This document shows positions 33,437 to 42,600 of a DNA stretch of 64,000 bases, in pieces. The number at the start of each line of letters is the position of its first letter. The stretch's first letter is position 1. A program made the translations under genes and the position numbers. This DNA comes from UBA6522 sp963664945 (GTDB lineage: Bacteria > Pseudomonadota > Gammaproteobacteria > Steroidobacterales > Rariloculaceae), in contig OY761822.1 in NCBI GenBank assembly GCA_963664945.1, positions 1,860,001 through 1,924,000 of the forward strand, given 5' to 3'. The notes under the pieces are model-generated. The model did not search any database and was not told where the DNA came from. It saw nothing but the letters and a program-made list of their open reading frames with translations.

Positions 33437-35564
33437 CAGGCCTATCCAAAAGTCCCGGTCCGGTTGGTTCCGGTGAGGCTGAGCGATGGGTCCGACGGGG
33501 ATGTGTGGCTGTAGCGGAGGGGTCGCCGGTCGGTCCAGGGCGGTGGGGAGGCGTTGAGCGGGTTTGCTCGGGGGTATGGGTTGGTGCCTGGGCGCTGAGT
33601 AGGCGCGGCGCGCACGGGGATGCCGCGGCGCGGCCGGGCGGTGCGCCGTCGGGGGTCCGCGGGGTGCCCGGTCAGGGCGGCGCGGGGGTCAGGATGGCGT
33701 CGAGCGCATCCTGCGGGCGTGCGGCGTAGTGGCGGTTTGCCTGGGGGATGTAGTCGAAGTGGCCGATCGCGCGCACGATGGAGATCGCGGCGTTGCTGAG
33801 CGCCGCCAGGTTTTGCGGCAGATGCCCGGCCGCGGCGCGGCAGCGGTCCTCGTCGTAGCTGAAGTCGCGCACGTAGTGAACCCGGTTCTCCACTTCCCAG
33901 TGGCGGCGCACGATGTTCAACAGTTCGTCGGGTCCGGCCTCCTCGACGCCGAGCGAGGTGAGCCCGTAGGCGATCTCGCGGGTGCTTTCCCCGGTCTTGA
34001 CCACGACGCGCTCGCGCTGCACGCGCAGCGCCTGACGGCGTGCGGGCAGATCGCACCGCCCGTCCCACTTGGCGGGCGTGAGGTCGAAGGCCGCGCAGCG
34101 GCGGGTCTCCAGCCGCCCATGGGCCTTGTGCAGCGCCTCGGCGCTCCAGCGCGCCTGGCTCCAGTCGATGTCCGCCAGGTCCTCGCGAATGCTCGGCTGG
34201 TTGCCCTTCACGGCGGTGATCGCGTAGTCGGCCTTGCACTCCTCCACCAAGCAGCGCGCCGTGTCGTGTTGGGCGTGGATGGCGTCGAGCGTGACGACGC
34301 GCCCGGCGAGGTCCAGTTGCCGCGCCAGTTCGCGCACCGCCGGGATCTCGTTGCTTTTGGCGCCGATGCGCACCTGCCCGAGCACCAGGCCGCTGCCGTG
34401 CTCCACCGCGGCCACCATCATCTGGCGTTCGCCCTCGGTCCGCCTGGAGGCGCCGCGCACGTCCTTGCCGTCCATGGCCACCGGCGCAAGCCCGGCATGC
34501 TGGGCGCTCCAGGCGCGCAGCGCCCGATCCAGAGTGTCCGGCGGCAGCTTCGAGAGGATGTAATGGAAGGTCGAGGCAGCGGGCACTGTGTAGCACTGGC
34601 GCGTCGGGCTGAAGAACCCGCCCACCGCACGGCGCTGCGCCTCGTCGAGCCGGGCGGCGAACTCCCCGAACGCGCTCACGCCGCGATACCCGGCCAGGCG
34701 CGCCGCGATCATGATCGTCAGGTAGCTCGCCAAGCTGTAGCGCTGCCCGCGCCGTTTGCGAAAATCCTCCATCTCCCCGAGAAAGTCGTGAAGACTGCGC
34801 AATTGCCCCGCCGGCATCGGCGCCTCGCGCACCTCCACGGGCTCGCGCCCATCGCGTAGCGCCTCGCGGGCGCCGGCTTCAAGCTCGTACACGTAAACCT
34901 CCTTGGGCTGGCCGTGCTCGCGCCACCGCGCCGGGCTGCCGTACACCCGCGAATAACCGCGCGTCAGGCCCAGCATCCGCCAGTTCGACGCCCGGTAGCA
35001 AACCCCCGAAAACCGCGACGGGTCCACGAACGTCTCCGCCAACAGCACCGGGAAACCGTGCATCGCGCGCATGTCCCCCGACAGCCGGCGCAGACTCAGA
35101 CCCAGCACCCGAGAGGCCAGGTTGCGTACCTCCCCCTTGCCCACCAGCAACGCGAAACGGCTGTTGTTCGCGATCAGCTTCAGCCGCCGAAACTGCCGCT
35201 CCGGCGGCCAACCCAGCCACTCGTCCCGAACCCCGACCTTGAACGCGCCCGCCGTCCAGCCCAGCAGCGCAACCCGGCTCCCGCCGCATACCGCCACGTG
35301 ACGCAGCGACTGACCGAACAATCCCTTGTACGGCAAATAGTGAAACTCCCTCATCAGCGCGTCCCAACGCCGCCGCTCCGCCACGCCGCGCACCGGGCGC
35401 ACCCACACATCGCGCAACTTCAACCGGCCACGGGAAAACACCGAGATCACCATGACCCCCTTTATGCCACAACGACTTCTGAATAGCCAGACCTTGCACA
35501 GCCTGACCGCTTCCCTCACCGTTTACAGCCTCAGGCTATACGCCCCGACTTTTGGAGAGCCCTG
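33437..35564 (-). mobile_element. ISAs1-like element copy 4, intact, 2,128 bp
   Basis: Inverted repeats are as in the other copies. A perfect 10-bp target duplication CCACACCGCC lies at 33,427-33,436 and 35,565-35,574. All four elements in this window share orientation-independent identical ends and insert with 10-bp duplications, without obvious target consensus other than GC-richness. Confidence 0.94.
33672..35453 (-). CDS. ISAs1-like transposase with N-terminal DUF4338 (DruA-like) domain
   Basis: 593 residues from the ATG at 35,453 (615 from a GTG at 35,519); the sequence is identical to copy 2. The DUF4338 block (residues ~25-200: MREFHYLPYKGLFGQSLRHV, ANNSRFALLVGKGEVRNLAS, PVLLAETFVDPSRFSGVCYR) is followed by an ISAs1 DDE domain (MDGKDVRGASRR, VVTLDAIHAQHD, EVENRVHYVRDFSYDEDRCR). 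DUF4338 is also the domain of DruA in the Druantia antiphage system; here it is part of a transposase. The ATG has a G-rich but very close upstream motif, so the start is uncertain. It is intact and probably active. Confidence 0.93.
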   Translation of the reverse strand: MVISVFSRGRLKLRDVWVRPVRGVAERRRWDALMREFHYLPYKGLFGQSLRHVAVCGGSRVALLGWTAGAFKVGVRDEWLGWPPERQFRRLKLIANNSRFALLVGKGEVRNLASRVLGLSLRRLSGDMRAMHGFPVLLAETFVDPSRFSGVCYRASNWRMLGLTRGYSRVYGSPARWREHGQPKEVYVYELEAGAREALRDGREPVEVREAPMPAGQLRSLHDFLGEMEDFRKRRGQRYSLASYLTIMIAARLAGYRGVSAFGEFAARLDEAQRRAVGGFFSPTRQCYTVPAASTFHYILSKLPPDTLDRALRAWSAQHAGLAPVAMDGKDVRGASRRTEGERQMMVAAVEHGSGLVLGQVRIGAKSNEIPAVRELARQLDLAGRVVTLDAIHAQHDTARCLVEECKADYAITAVKGNQPSIREDLADIDWSQARWSAEALHKAHGRLETRRCAAFDLTPAKWDGRCDLPARRQALRVQRERVVVKTGESTREIAYGLTSLGVEEAGPDELLNIVRRHWEVENRVHYVRDFSYDEDRCRAAAGHLPQNLAALSNAAISIVRAIGHFDYIPQANRHYAARPQDALDAILTPAPP

Positions 35565-35723
35565 CCACACCGCCAGACAACAGCGATTCTCATTGTGGCC
35601 GTCCGCCCCTCCCGGGACCGGGTCTGACGGTCGGCCTGGCGCGAATTGAGCGGTGCGGGCGGCGTGTCACGCGCCCGAGTGCGAAGCCGCGCGCCAAAAT
35701 GAGAATTGCCGACCAAACAAGTA

Positions 35724-35747
35724 TGTAAGCCCAAAGCGGTAATGTCC
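35724..35747 (+). repeat. 24-bp direct repeat, left member
   Basis: A 24-bp sequence starting TGTAAGCCCAAAGCGG is repeated exactly at 39,212-39,235 in the same orientation, bracketing the ISNCY-type element and the next transposase. The last five bases of this member overlap the ISNCY left end. Confidence 0.6.
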
Positions 35748-37226
35748 CCTTTCTCCAATTCTAAAATGTCCCCTTTTGATCGGAGGGGATGCGTTGGAAA
35801 AGAGCAACGGAGCGGGGACGATGAGTTACAAGGAAGCGGATCGGGTGGGGCTGATTCGGGCCGTGGTGGAGAAGCGTTTGCGGCAGCGCGAGGCGGCGAA
35901 GCGGCTTGGAATTGGTGTTCGCCAGGTCAAGCGCCTGGTACGGCGGTACCGGTCGGACGGTCCGGCGGGCCTGGTGTCGGGCCATCGCGGCAAGCGCCCG
36001 AACAACGCCATCGACGCGGGGGTCCGGCGGGAGGTGCTGGACCTGGTGCGGGAGCGCTATGCGGATTTCGGCCCGACATTGGCGTGCGAGAAGCTGGTGG
36101 AGGAGCACGGTTGGCGGGTGTCGGCGGAGACCTTGCGCCAGTGGATGATGGCCGAGGGGTTGTGGCGTTCGAAGGCGCGGCGCGCGGTGCGGGTGCACCC
36201 GAGGCGGCCGCGTCGCGCGTGCGTGGGGGACCTGGTTCAGATCGACGGTTCGCCGCACGACTGGTTCGAGGGTCGGGGTCCGGCGTGCACGTTGATCGTG
36301 TACGTGGACGACGCGACGACGCGATTGCTGGCGACGGGGTTTTTTCCGTCGGAGACGACCGAGGCGTACATGAGCACGACGCGGGCGCATCTGGCGGCGT
36401 GCGGGCGGCCGGTGGCGTATTACTCGGACCGTTACGGTGTGTTCCGGGTCAACAAGAAGGACAAGGAGGCGGAGTTGACGCAGTTCGGGCGGGCGCTCAA
36501 GACGCTGGACATCGCCTCGGTCCACGCCGGCAGCCCCCAGGCGAAGGGGCGCGTGGAGCGGGCCAACCGGACGCTTCAGGACCGGCTGGTGAAGGAGATG
36601 CGGTTGCGCGGGATCGACGGCCTGGAGGCCGGCAACGCGTACCTGCCGACGTTCATGTCGGACTTCAACCGGCGTTTCGCGGTGGCGCCGCGGGACCCGG
36701 CGGACGCCCACCGGGAGGTGCTGCACGGCGCCCGGGAGTTGGACCAGATTTTCAGCGAGCACCATGTGCGCAAGCTGACGAAGGATCTGACGATCCGGTT
36801 CCGCAACCGCGAGTACCGGGTGACGGGACACGGCAAGGGGTACCGACTGCGCGGCGCGGCGGTCACGGTGTGCCAAGCGTTCGACGGCTCGGTGACGGTG
36901 CTGCGCGACGGCCGGGAGTTGCCCGTCCGGTTGATCGGGGAAGGCGAGGCGGCGGCGGTGGAGGACGAGAAAACGGTGGTGCGGCGCGTGGACCGGATCA
37001 AGGCGGAACAGCGGTCGCGCCCGGCCTACAAGCCGACCCCGGACCATCCTTGGCGGCGGTCGTGGAAGCCGGACGCGGGCGGGGCCGCCGCAGGATGAAG
37101 CCCGCGCGCATCGGCCTTGGGCTTCGGTCGCTCCGCTCCCTGCGCCCAAGGCCGATGCTAAACCGCCACAAGTGTATGGCGCGCGCCGACCAAAGGGGAC
37201 ATTTTAGAATTGGAGAAAAGGGGACA
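35743..37226 (+). mobile_element. ISNCY-type insertion sequence, ~1.48 kb
   Basis: Its ends are TGTCCCCTTTCTCCAATTC (left) and TGTCCCCTTTTCTCCAATTC (right, read inward). Each end carries a second TGTCCCC motif about 25 bp further in (AAAATGTCCCCTTT). It encodes one transposase. A target duplication is not evident. The boundary could extend 1-2 bases to the flanking AA/TT. Confidence 0.8.
35821..37098 (+). CDS. ISNCY-family transposase
   Basis: 425 residues from MSYKEADRVGLIRAVVEKRL; a longer start at 35,776 is less likely. An N-terminal HTH (RQREAAKRLGIGVRQVKRLV) is followed by a second HTH-like block (AETLRQWMMAEGLW). The integrase-fold core has D (LVQIDGSPHDWFEG), D (AYYSDRYGVFRVNKK) and E (AKGRVERANRTLQDRL). 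The C-terminal part contains a beta-rich DNA-binding tail (LTIRFRNREYRVTGHGKGYR). The frame is complete and between matching inverted repeats, so it may be mobile. Confidence 0.88.
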   Translation: MSYKEADRVGLIRAVVEKRLRQREAAKRLGIGVRQVKRLVRRYRSDGPAGLVSGHRGKRPNNAIDAGVRREVLDLVRERYADFGPTLACEKLVEEHGWRVSAETLRQWMMAEGLWRSKARRAVRVHPRRPRRACVGDLVQIDGSPHDWFEGRGPACTLIVYVDDATTRLLATGFFPSETTEAYMSTTRAHLAACGRPVAYYSDRYGVFRVNKKDKEAELTQFGRALKTLDIASVHAGSPQAKGRVERANRTLQDRLVKEMRLRGIDGLEAGNAYLPTFMSDFNRRFAVAPRDPADAHREVLHGARELDQIFSEHHVRKLTKDLTIRFRNREYRVTGHGKGYRLRGAAVTVCQAFDGSVTVLRDGRELPVRLIGEGEAAAVEDEKTVVRRVDRIKAEQRSRPAYKPTPDHPWRRSWKPDAGGAAAG

Positions 37227-37470
37227 TTTCTGAGCCACTTGCGCTGTTCCGTAGTCGTTGATTGGTAAGGGTTTTAAGGCACCCTCAAAAGAACTTTACC
37301 CCAGGATTGGGCTGTTTTGGGCCGGTTTCGGGTCGTTTTTCCCTATCGGAGGGGATTTTCACCCCAGGAGCCGGACAGGCCGACCGAGGGGGCAAGAAAA
37401 GAGGGGAGAAGCCGGCCGTCATGGGGCAAAATAGGGTTTCGATATCCACATGCCACTCCGAGGAGCAACC
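37099..37470. other. ISNCY right end and leader of next transposase
   Basis: The right inverted repeat of the ISNCY element ends at 37,226. The next 240 bp is the upstream region of the DDE transposase at 37,471, with a repeated TTTACCCCAGGA / TTTCACCCCAGGA motif at about 37,299 and 37,357 that may be a transposase site. The left end of that element was not identified. Confidence 0.4.
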
Positions 37471-38958
37471 ATGACGACCGGCCAGACCAAGTTACTCTTT
37501 TCCTGGGACGATGTCGATTCGTTGCCGGACATGCGGCGGTTGAGGCTGGTGTTGGATCATCTGCCGGACGGCCCGGTCGTGGAGGCGCTGCGCGCCCGCC
37601 GGGGCCGGGGCCGGGACGACTATCCGGTGGAGGCGATGTGGCGGGCGCTGGTGGCCGGGGTGGTGTTCCAGCATGCCTCGATCGAGTCGTTGTTGCGGGA
37701 GCTTGGGCGCAATCCGGGGTTGCTGTCGCTGTGCGGGTTCAACCCGTTGCCGAGGCGGGGCAAGCCTTGCCGGGAGGTGCGCCCGCATCCCGGGACCGGC
37801 GCGGCCACGGTGGTGGAGTTTCCGAGTCCGGCGCGCCCGGCGGTTCCGAACGCGTGGAACTTCTCCCGGTTCCTGGAGTCGGTCGAGGCCGTGGAGGCGG
37901 ACACGGGCTGCGTGACGGGGATGATCGACACGCTGCGCGGGGGGCTCAAGGAGGCGTTGCCGGATTTCGGCGGGCATCTGGGCTACGACGGCAAGGCCAT
38001 CGGGAGCCATTCCACGGGGCGGACGAACCGCGAGACGGGCCGGACCTCGGACCCGGAGGCGGACTGGGGCAAGCACGAGACGCGCGGCGTGGACGCAAAG
38101 ACGGGCAAGGCGTGGACGAAGGTGAAGAGCTGGTTCGGTTACCGGCTGCACCTGATCGCCGACACCCGGTACGAGATTCCGGTGGCGTTGGAGGTGACGA
38201 AGGCCTCGGCGTCGGAGCCGGTGGTGTTGTCGGAGATGGTGCGCGAGTTGCTCGGCAAGGATCGGGGCCTGGCGGACCGGTGTTCGGATTTCAGCGCCGA
38301 CCGGGGACTGGACAGCGCCAAGCTGAAAGCGGCGCTGTGGGACGATCATGGCATCCGTCCGTTGATCGACACGCGGGCGATGTGGCGGGAGGAGAAGGCG
38401 GAGCCGGGGTACGATCCGTCCAAGCCGATCCTGCGTCCGCTGTACCCGGAGCGGGTGGACACGGTGGTGCATTCGGAGAAGGGCGAGGTGGTGTGCCGGT
38501 GCCCAAAGACAGGCGAGCAGCGCCCCATGGCCTTCCAGGGGTTCGAGGCCGACCGGGGCACGCTGAAGTACCGTTGTCCGGCGGCGGCGTACGATCTTCA
38601 CTGCCAGGGCCGGGCCATCTGCCACAAGCGGGCCGGCTGCGCGGCGGGGGACTACGGGCGCATCGTGCGCATCGACCTGAACAAGGTCGACCGGCGCATC
38701 TTCACGCCCACCCCGCACGGCAGCCCGAGTTGGCGGCGCGGCTACAAGCGCCGCGCGGCGCTGGAGCGGATCAACGCCCGCCTGGACAACGACTTCGGCT
38801 TCGAGCGCCATTACATCCGCGGCCACGCGGCGATGAAGACCCGGGTCGGGCTGGCGCTGGCCATCATGATGGCGTTGGCGCTGGGACACGTGCTTCAGGG
38901 CCGTCCCGGGCAAATGCGCTCCCTGGTCGGCGCGGTGCCGTTCGCCGACACCGGATAG
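37471..38958 (+). CDS. DDE transposase (DUF772/IS1182-IS5-like)
   Basis: 495 residues from MTTGQTKLLFSWDDVDSLPD with a GAGGAGC ribosome-binding site; an ATG at 37,450 would add 7. The N-terminal DUF772-like block (MWRALVAGVVFQHASIESLL, RELGRNPGLLSLCGFNPLP) is followed by an RNase H-like core with D (LGYDGKAIGSHSTGR), D (DFSADRGLDSAKLKAALW) and E (RRAALERINARLDNDFGFER). A Cys-containing insertion (GEVVCRCPKTGEQ, YRCPAAAYDLHCQGRAICHK) resembles a zinc-binding insert. The frame is complete. I could not define its inverted repeats, so the IS family is given only approximately. Confidence 0.82.
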   Translation: MTTGQTKLLFSWDDVDSLPDMRRLRLVLDHLPDGPVVEALRARRGRGRDDYPVEAMWRALVAGVVFQHASIESLLRELGRNPGLLSLCGFNPLPRRGKPCREVRPHPGTGAATVVEFPSPARPAVPNAWNFSRFLESVEAVEADTGCVTGMIDTLRGGLKEALPDFGGHLGYDGKAIGSHSTGRTNRETGRTSDPEADWGKHETRGVDAKTGKAWTKVKSWFGYRLHLIADTRYEIPVALEVTKASASEPVVLSEMVRELLGKDRGLADRCSDFSADRGLDSAKLKAALWDDHGIRPLIDTRAMWREEKAEPGYDPSKPILRPLYPERVDTVVHSEKGEVVCRCPKTGEQRPMAFQGFEADRGTLKYRCPAAAYDLHCQGRAICHKRAGCAAGDYGRIVRIDLNKVDRRIFTPTPHGSPSWRRGYKRRAALERINARLDNDFGFERHYIRGHAAMKTRVGLALAIMMALALGHVLQGRPGQMRSLVGAVPFADTG

Positions 38959-39667
38959 CGCCCCCGGCGCCCCCGTTTCCATCCCCCGGGACCGACGCGT
39001 GGACGCCCCGTCCGGGACCGCCCCTGTCCGTCCGGCGCGCCCAAACGACAATCGTTCTCATTTGGCCCGCGCCCAGGGCGATTTTCAGCTACGAGAACCG
39101 ACTTGGCGCTTCATCCCGCCCTCGAACACACCAACCGCTGTTCCGTGCACGGCCTCGGGCGTGGCGAAATACCCCACAGCGCAAGTGCCTCTTTCTGCTT
39201 TGCGTTTACATTGTAAGCCCAAAGCGGTAATGTCCGGCCCGATAAGTTTAAACTTTCTGTACTCAGCCGGGACTACGCATGAGATCGATGCCGCCCATTC
39301 CAGAAGCCGCCTGCTGACAGGGGATGTTGTTTGCTCGGTACGGGGAATTTCCGGGCAGACACTATGTGTAATGCAGTGCGGTTGGAGGCCGAGAGTCATG
39401 GGGGCTGAGTTGGGTGCAGCCGTGCCGGAGCGGTTGCGCGCCGGGCGGGTCTCGGCTTCGACCGGTCCAGCCGACGAGTCGGGCGAGGGTTTGACGGCGT
39501 GGCCGAGGCCGAGACCCCCTAATTCCCCCCCCCCAACGTGCGCCGAACCCACCGGGCGCGGATGCGCCGATCGCCCTGCGCAACCGCCCCGTCGAGCACT
39601 TCGCAAAGCTGAAATCCCGGTACTTCACTTCGTCCATAACCGTCCGTAAATTATGAGTTGTCGGTAG
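38959..39667. other. Non-coding region upstream of the giant repeat gene
   Basis: About 700 bp has no supportable gene. It contains the right member of the 24-bp direct repeat (39,212-39,235), just followed by an AT-rich stretch (GATAAGTTTAAACTTTCTG, 39,240) that could be part of a promoter. No clear terminator or RNA gene was recognised. Confidence 0.45.
39212..39235 (+). repeat. 24-bp direct repeat, right member
   Basis: Exact copy of 35,724-35,747. It lies about 430 bp upstream of the giant gene and beyond the DDE transposase, so the pair brackets a 3.5-kb segment made entirely of transposon DNA and short flanks. Confidence 0.6.
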
Positions 39668-42600
39668 ATGCAGCTGCGCGACCGGAGCGCAACGCGTCGG
39701 CTGGAAGGGCGTCGGAGCTCCTGGTCGGCGGCATTGCTGTCGCTGGCGATGCTGGCCGGGCTGGAGGCAGAGGCGCAGAATCCGCCGGCGCCCTTCGCCG
39801 TGGCATATCCACCGAACAATCCGATCGGACGAGCGGACGAGGGGGAGGCGATAGAGTTTACCGTAAGCCGGGTCGGCGATACATCGCAGTCGTTGACGCT
39901 GAATGTCCGGCTCGAAGGCTATGACGATCTTACAGGCAGATTCAACCCCACCGATGACAATGACTTCGACTCCGCCAAGACAACATCAAGTCTGATGTTT
40001 TCGGCAGACAGCGAAGACTCCCAAACGATCACCGTCCAGACGAAGCGCGACACGACCTACGAGTCCAACGAACGGTTCAAGCTGGTCGTGAGCGGCAACT
40101 ACGGCGGCGTCGACTTTGAAGAGAAGTTTGAGGGACGCCTCTCGGAGCGCGATCGGCCAGAGGTTGAGATCACGTACACGGATCCCTTCAGGATAATGGA
40201 GGGCGACAAGGGAACACTGACGTTCACATTGAAGGTGGATGGAAAGACGCGACCGGTCCCTCACAACGTGTACGTCGATTACGGGGTCATGTCGCGCCAC
40301 AGGACTTCCACCGAAACGCCCGGCGACGGCGGCGCCAAGATGGCCGATCACATAATGAGGCGCGGTACGCTGACCATACCTGCGAACACGGGCACCGTGA
40401 CGTTGGATGTGCCCACTGTGGAGGACTCTGTCCCGGAGCCTGACGAACAGTTCGAGATCAGATTTTTTGACTTGAGAAACGTACAGAATCCGCAGACACA
40501 GAGGTTGAGCCCTACATACAATACGATTTTCAAATTCACTTCGGATTCCGATTGCAGAACGGCCTGCGAGGAGACGGTTGTCGTCACGATAGCGGACGAT
40601 GACACACCGCAGCCGGGGCAGCGTCTCATCTATCTGCACGGGACCGTTGACGGTGAGGTTCCAGGCACGCGGGTCCGGTTGGACGAGGGAGAGAGTGCCG
40701 AGGTCACGGTGACGCTGGTCGGCGAAGCGCCGGCAGCGGATGTTTCCATTCCGTTCAAGCTCACCGAATACCCGGCGGGCGAGGCGACTTCGAGCGACTA
40801 CACGGTCCCGTCGTCCGTGACGATCAAGGGCGGACAGAAGTCCGGCTCCGTCACGCTGCAAATCACCGACGACTCGTCAGATGAACGCTACCGCGAACTC
40901 CTTGCCATCGAGATCGACGATAACGCTGCGAGTTGGCCGGGTGGGTACACGAAGGGGGACCGGAGCCGGTTCGAGGTCGTCATGTTCGACAACGACAAGA
41001 CCCCGGCCAGCCTGCGGAGCCTGAGTCCTGACCCTGCTGCCTTGACGGAAGCCGCGGGCGCCCGAACCGCAACGTTTCAGATTCACATCGCCCGCCGGCC
41101 GAAGGGAGACGCATCGGGAACGGCGCCGTTTGACGGCGAGGCTTCCGGGGAAGGCGGTGCCCAGATTGCGCTGGGATACGCGGGGAAGGCGAGCCGCGGC
41201 TCGGACTACAGTTCCCGTAATGAAATCACGATTCACCAAGCCTCCGGCTCCACCGGGCTTCTCGAGGGTTGCTCGTCCAGCGGCGAGGCGGTGATCTGCA
41301 CGGTAACGCTCACGGTCAATGACGACAATCTGTACGAGGGAGGCAGTGGCACGACCGAAGACGTCAAGATCGATCTCGACGCCGGAGGCAGCCGCTTCAA
41401 CGACGGCATCGCAAGGGTCTCCGGATATTCGGGCCTCAGCCTGTCTATCGAGGACAACGACCTGCAACCCATGTTCTCCATCGCGAACGCGTCGGGGTCC
41501 GAAGCCGGCGACCTCACCTTCACCGTCACGCGCTCGGGGGCGCGAGGCAACGATGTCTCCGTGACCGCCGCCACCGGGAGCCACGGCGGCGCGGCGAACC
41601 CCGCCACGGCAGGCGCGGACTACACGGCGCGGACCGGAAGTCTGCGCTTCAGGGCGAACGACATTCAAGAAACCTTCCGGGTCGCGGTAACGGACGACAA
41701 CATCGACGAACCCGACGAAACCTTTGCCGTGACCCTGAGCAGACCGGTGGACAACGAGAAGCTGCCGGCGCCCGCGATTGCCGCCGACGGCGGCACGGCG
41801 GTCGGGACCATTGAAGACGACGACGCGGCGCCCGCGGCGCTGACGCTCACCGTCGATGCCGACACCGGCGCCGAGGGCGACCAGACCAGCATCGCCGAGG
41901 ACGGCGGCGCCAAGACCGTCCAGGTCACCGCCACCTTCGCCGACTCGCGCTTCTCCGAAGCCAAGACGGTGACCGTCCAGGTCGGCAAGACCGACGACAC
42001 CGCCACCGAGGGCACCGACTATACGGCGGTCGCCGACCAGACCATCACCATCCCGGCCAACGCCGACAGCGCCTCGGTGACCTTCACCCTCACCCCCACC
42101 AACGACACGCTCGACGAGGAGGACGAGACGCTCTCGCTCTCCGGCGCCGTCACCGGCGAGTCCGGCGTCACCGTCACCGGCGCCACGGTGACCATCACCG
42201 ACGACGACGCGGCGACCTCCAAGGTCAGCGTCGCCGACGCCGCCGACGTCGCCGAGGGCAACGACCCGGACCCGACCAAGACCACCGACATGACCTTCGC
42301 GGTATCCATCGCACCGGCGAGCGGGCGGGCCGTCACGGTGCCCTACACCCTCACCGGCACGGCCACCGCCGGCGCCGACTATACCGGTACCGCCTCGGGG
42401 TCGGTGACCATCGCCAAAGGCGCGGCCAGCGGCACCATCACCGTGCCGATCCGGGGCGACATCCTCGACGAGACCGACGAGACCGTCATCGTTACCCTGG
42501 GCAACCCCGACCACGCCGATATCGACTCCGCCCAGAACGCCGGCACCGCCACCGGCACCATCAAGGACAACGACGACGCGGTGGCCGGCGTCACGCTCTC

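Noticed and set aside
35586..35710. AATGAGAATT/GATTCTCATT motifs resembling Fur boxes
   Set aside because: Only half-site-like matches are present, separated by about 100 bp and next to IS ends; no iron gene is nearby. More likely transposon-related or chance.
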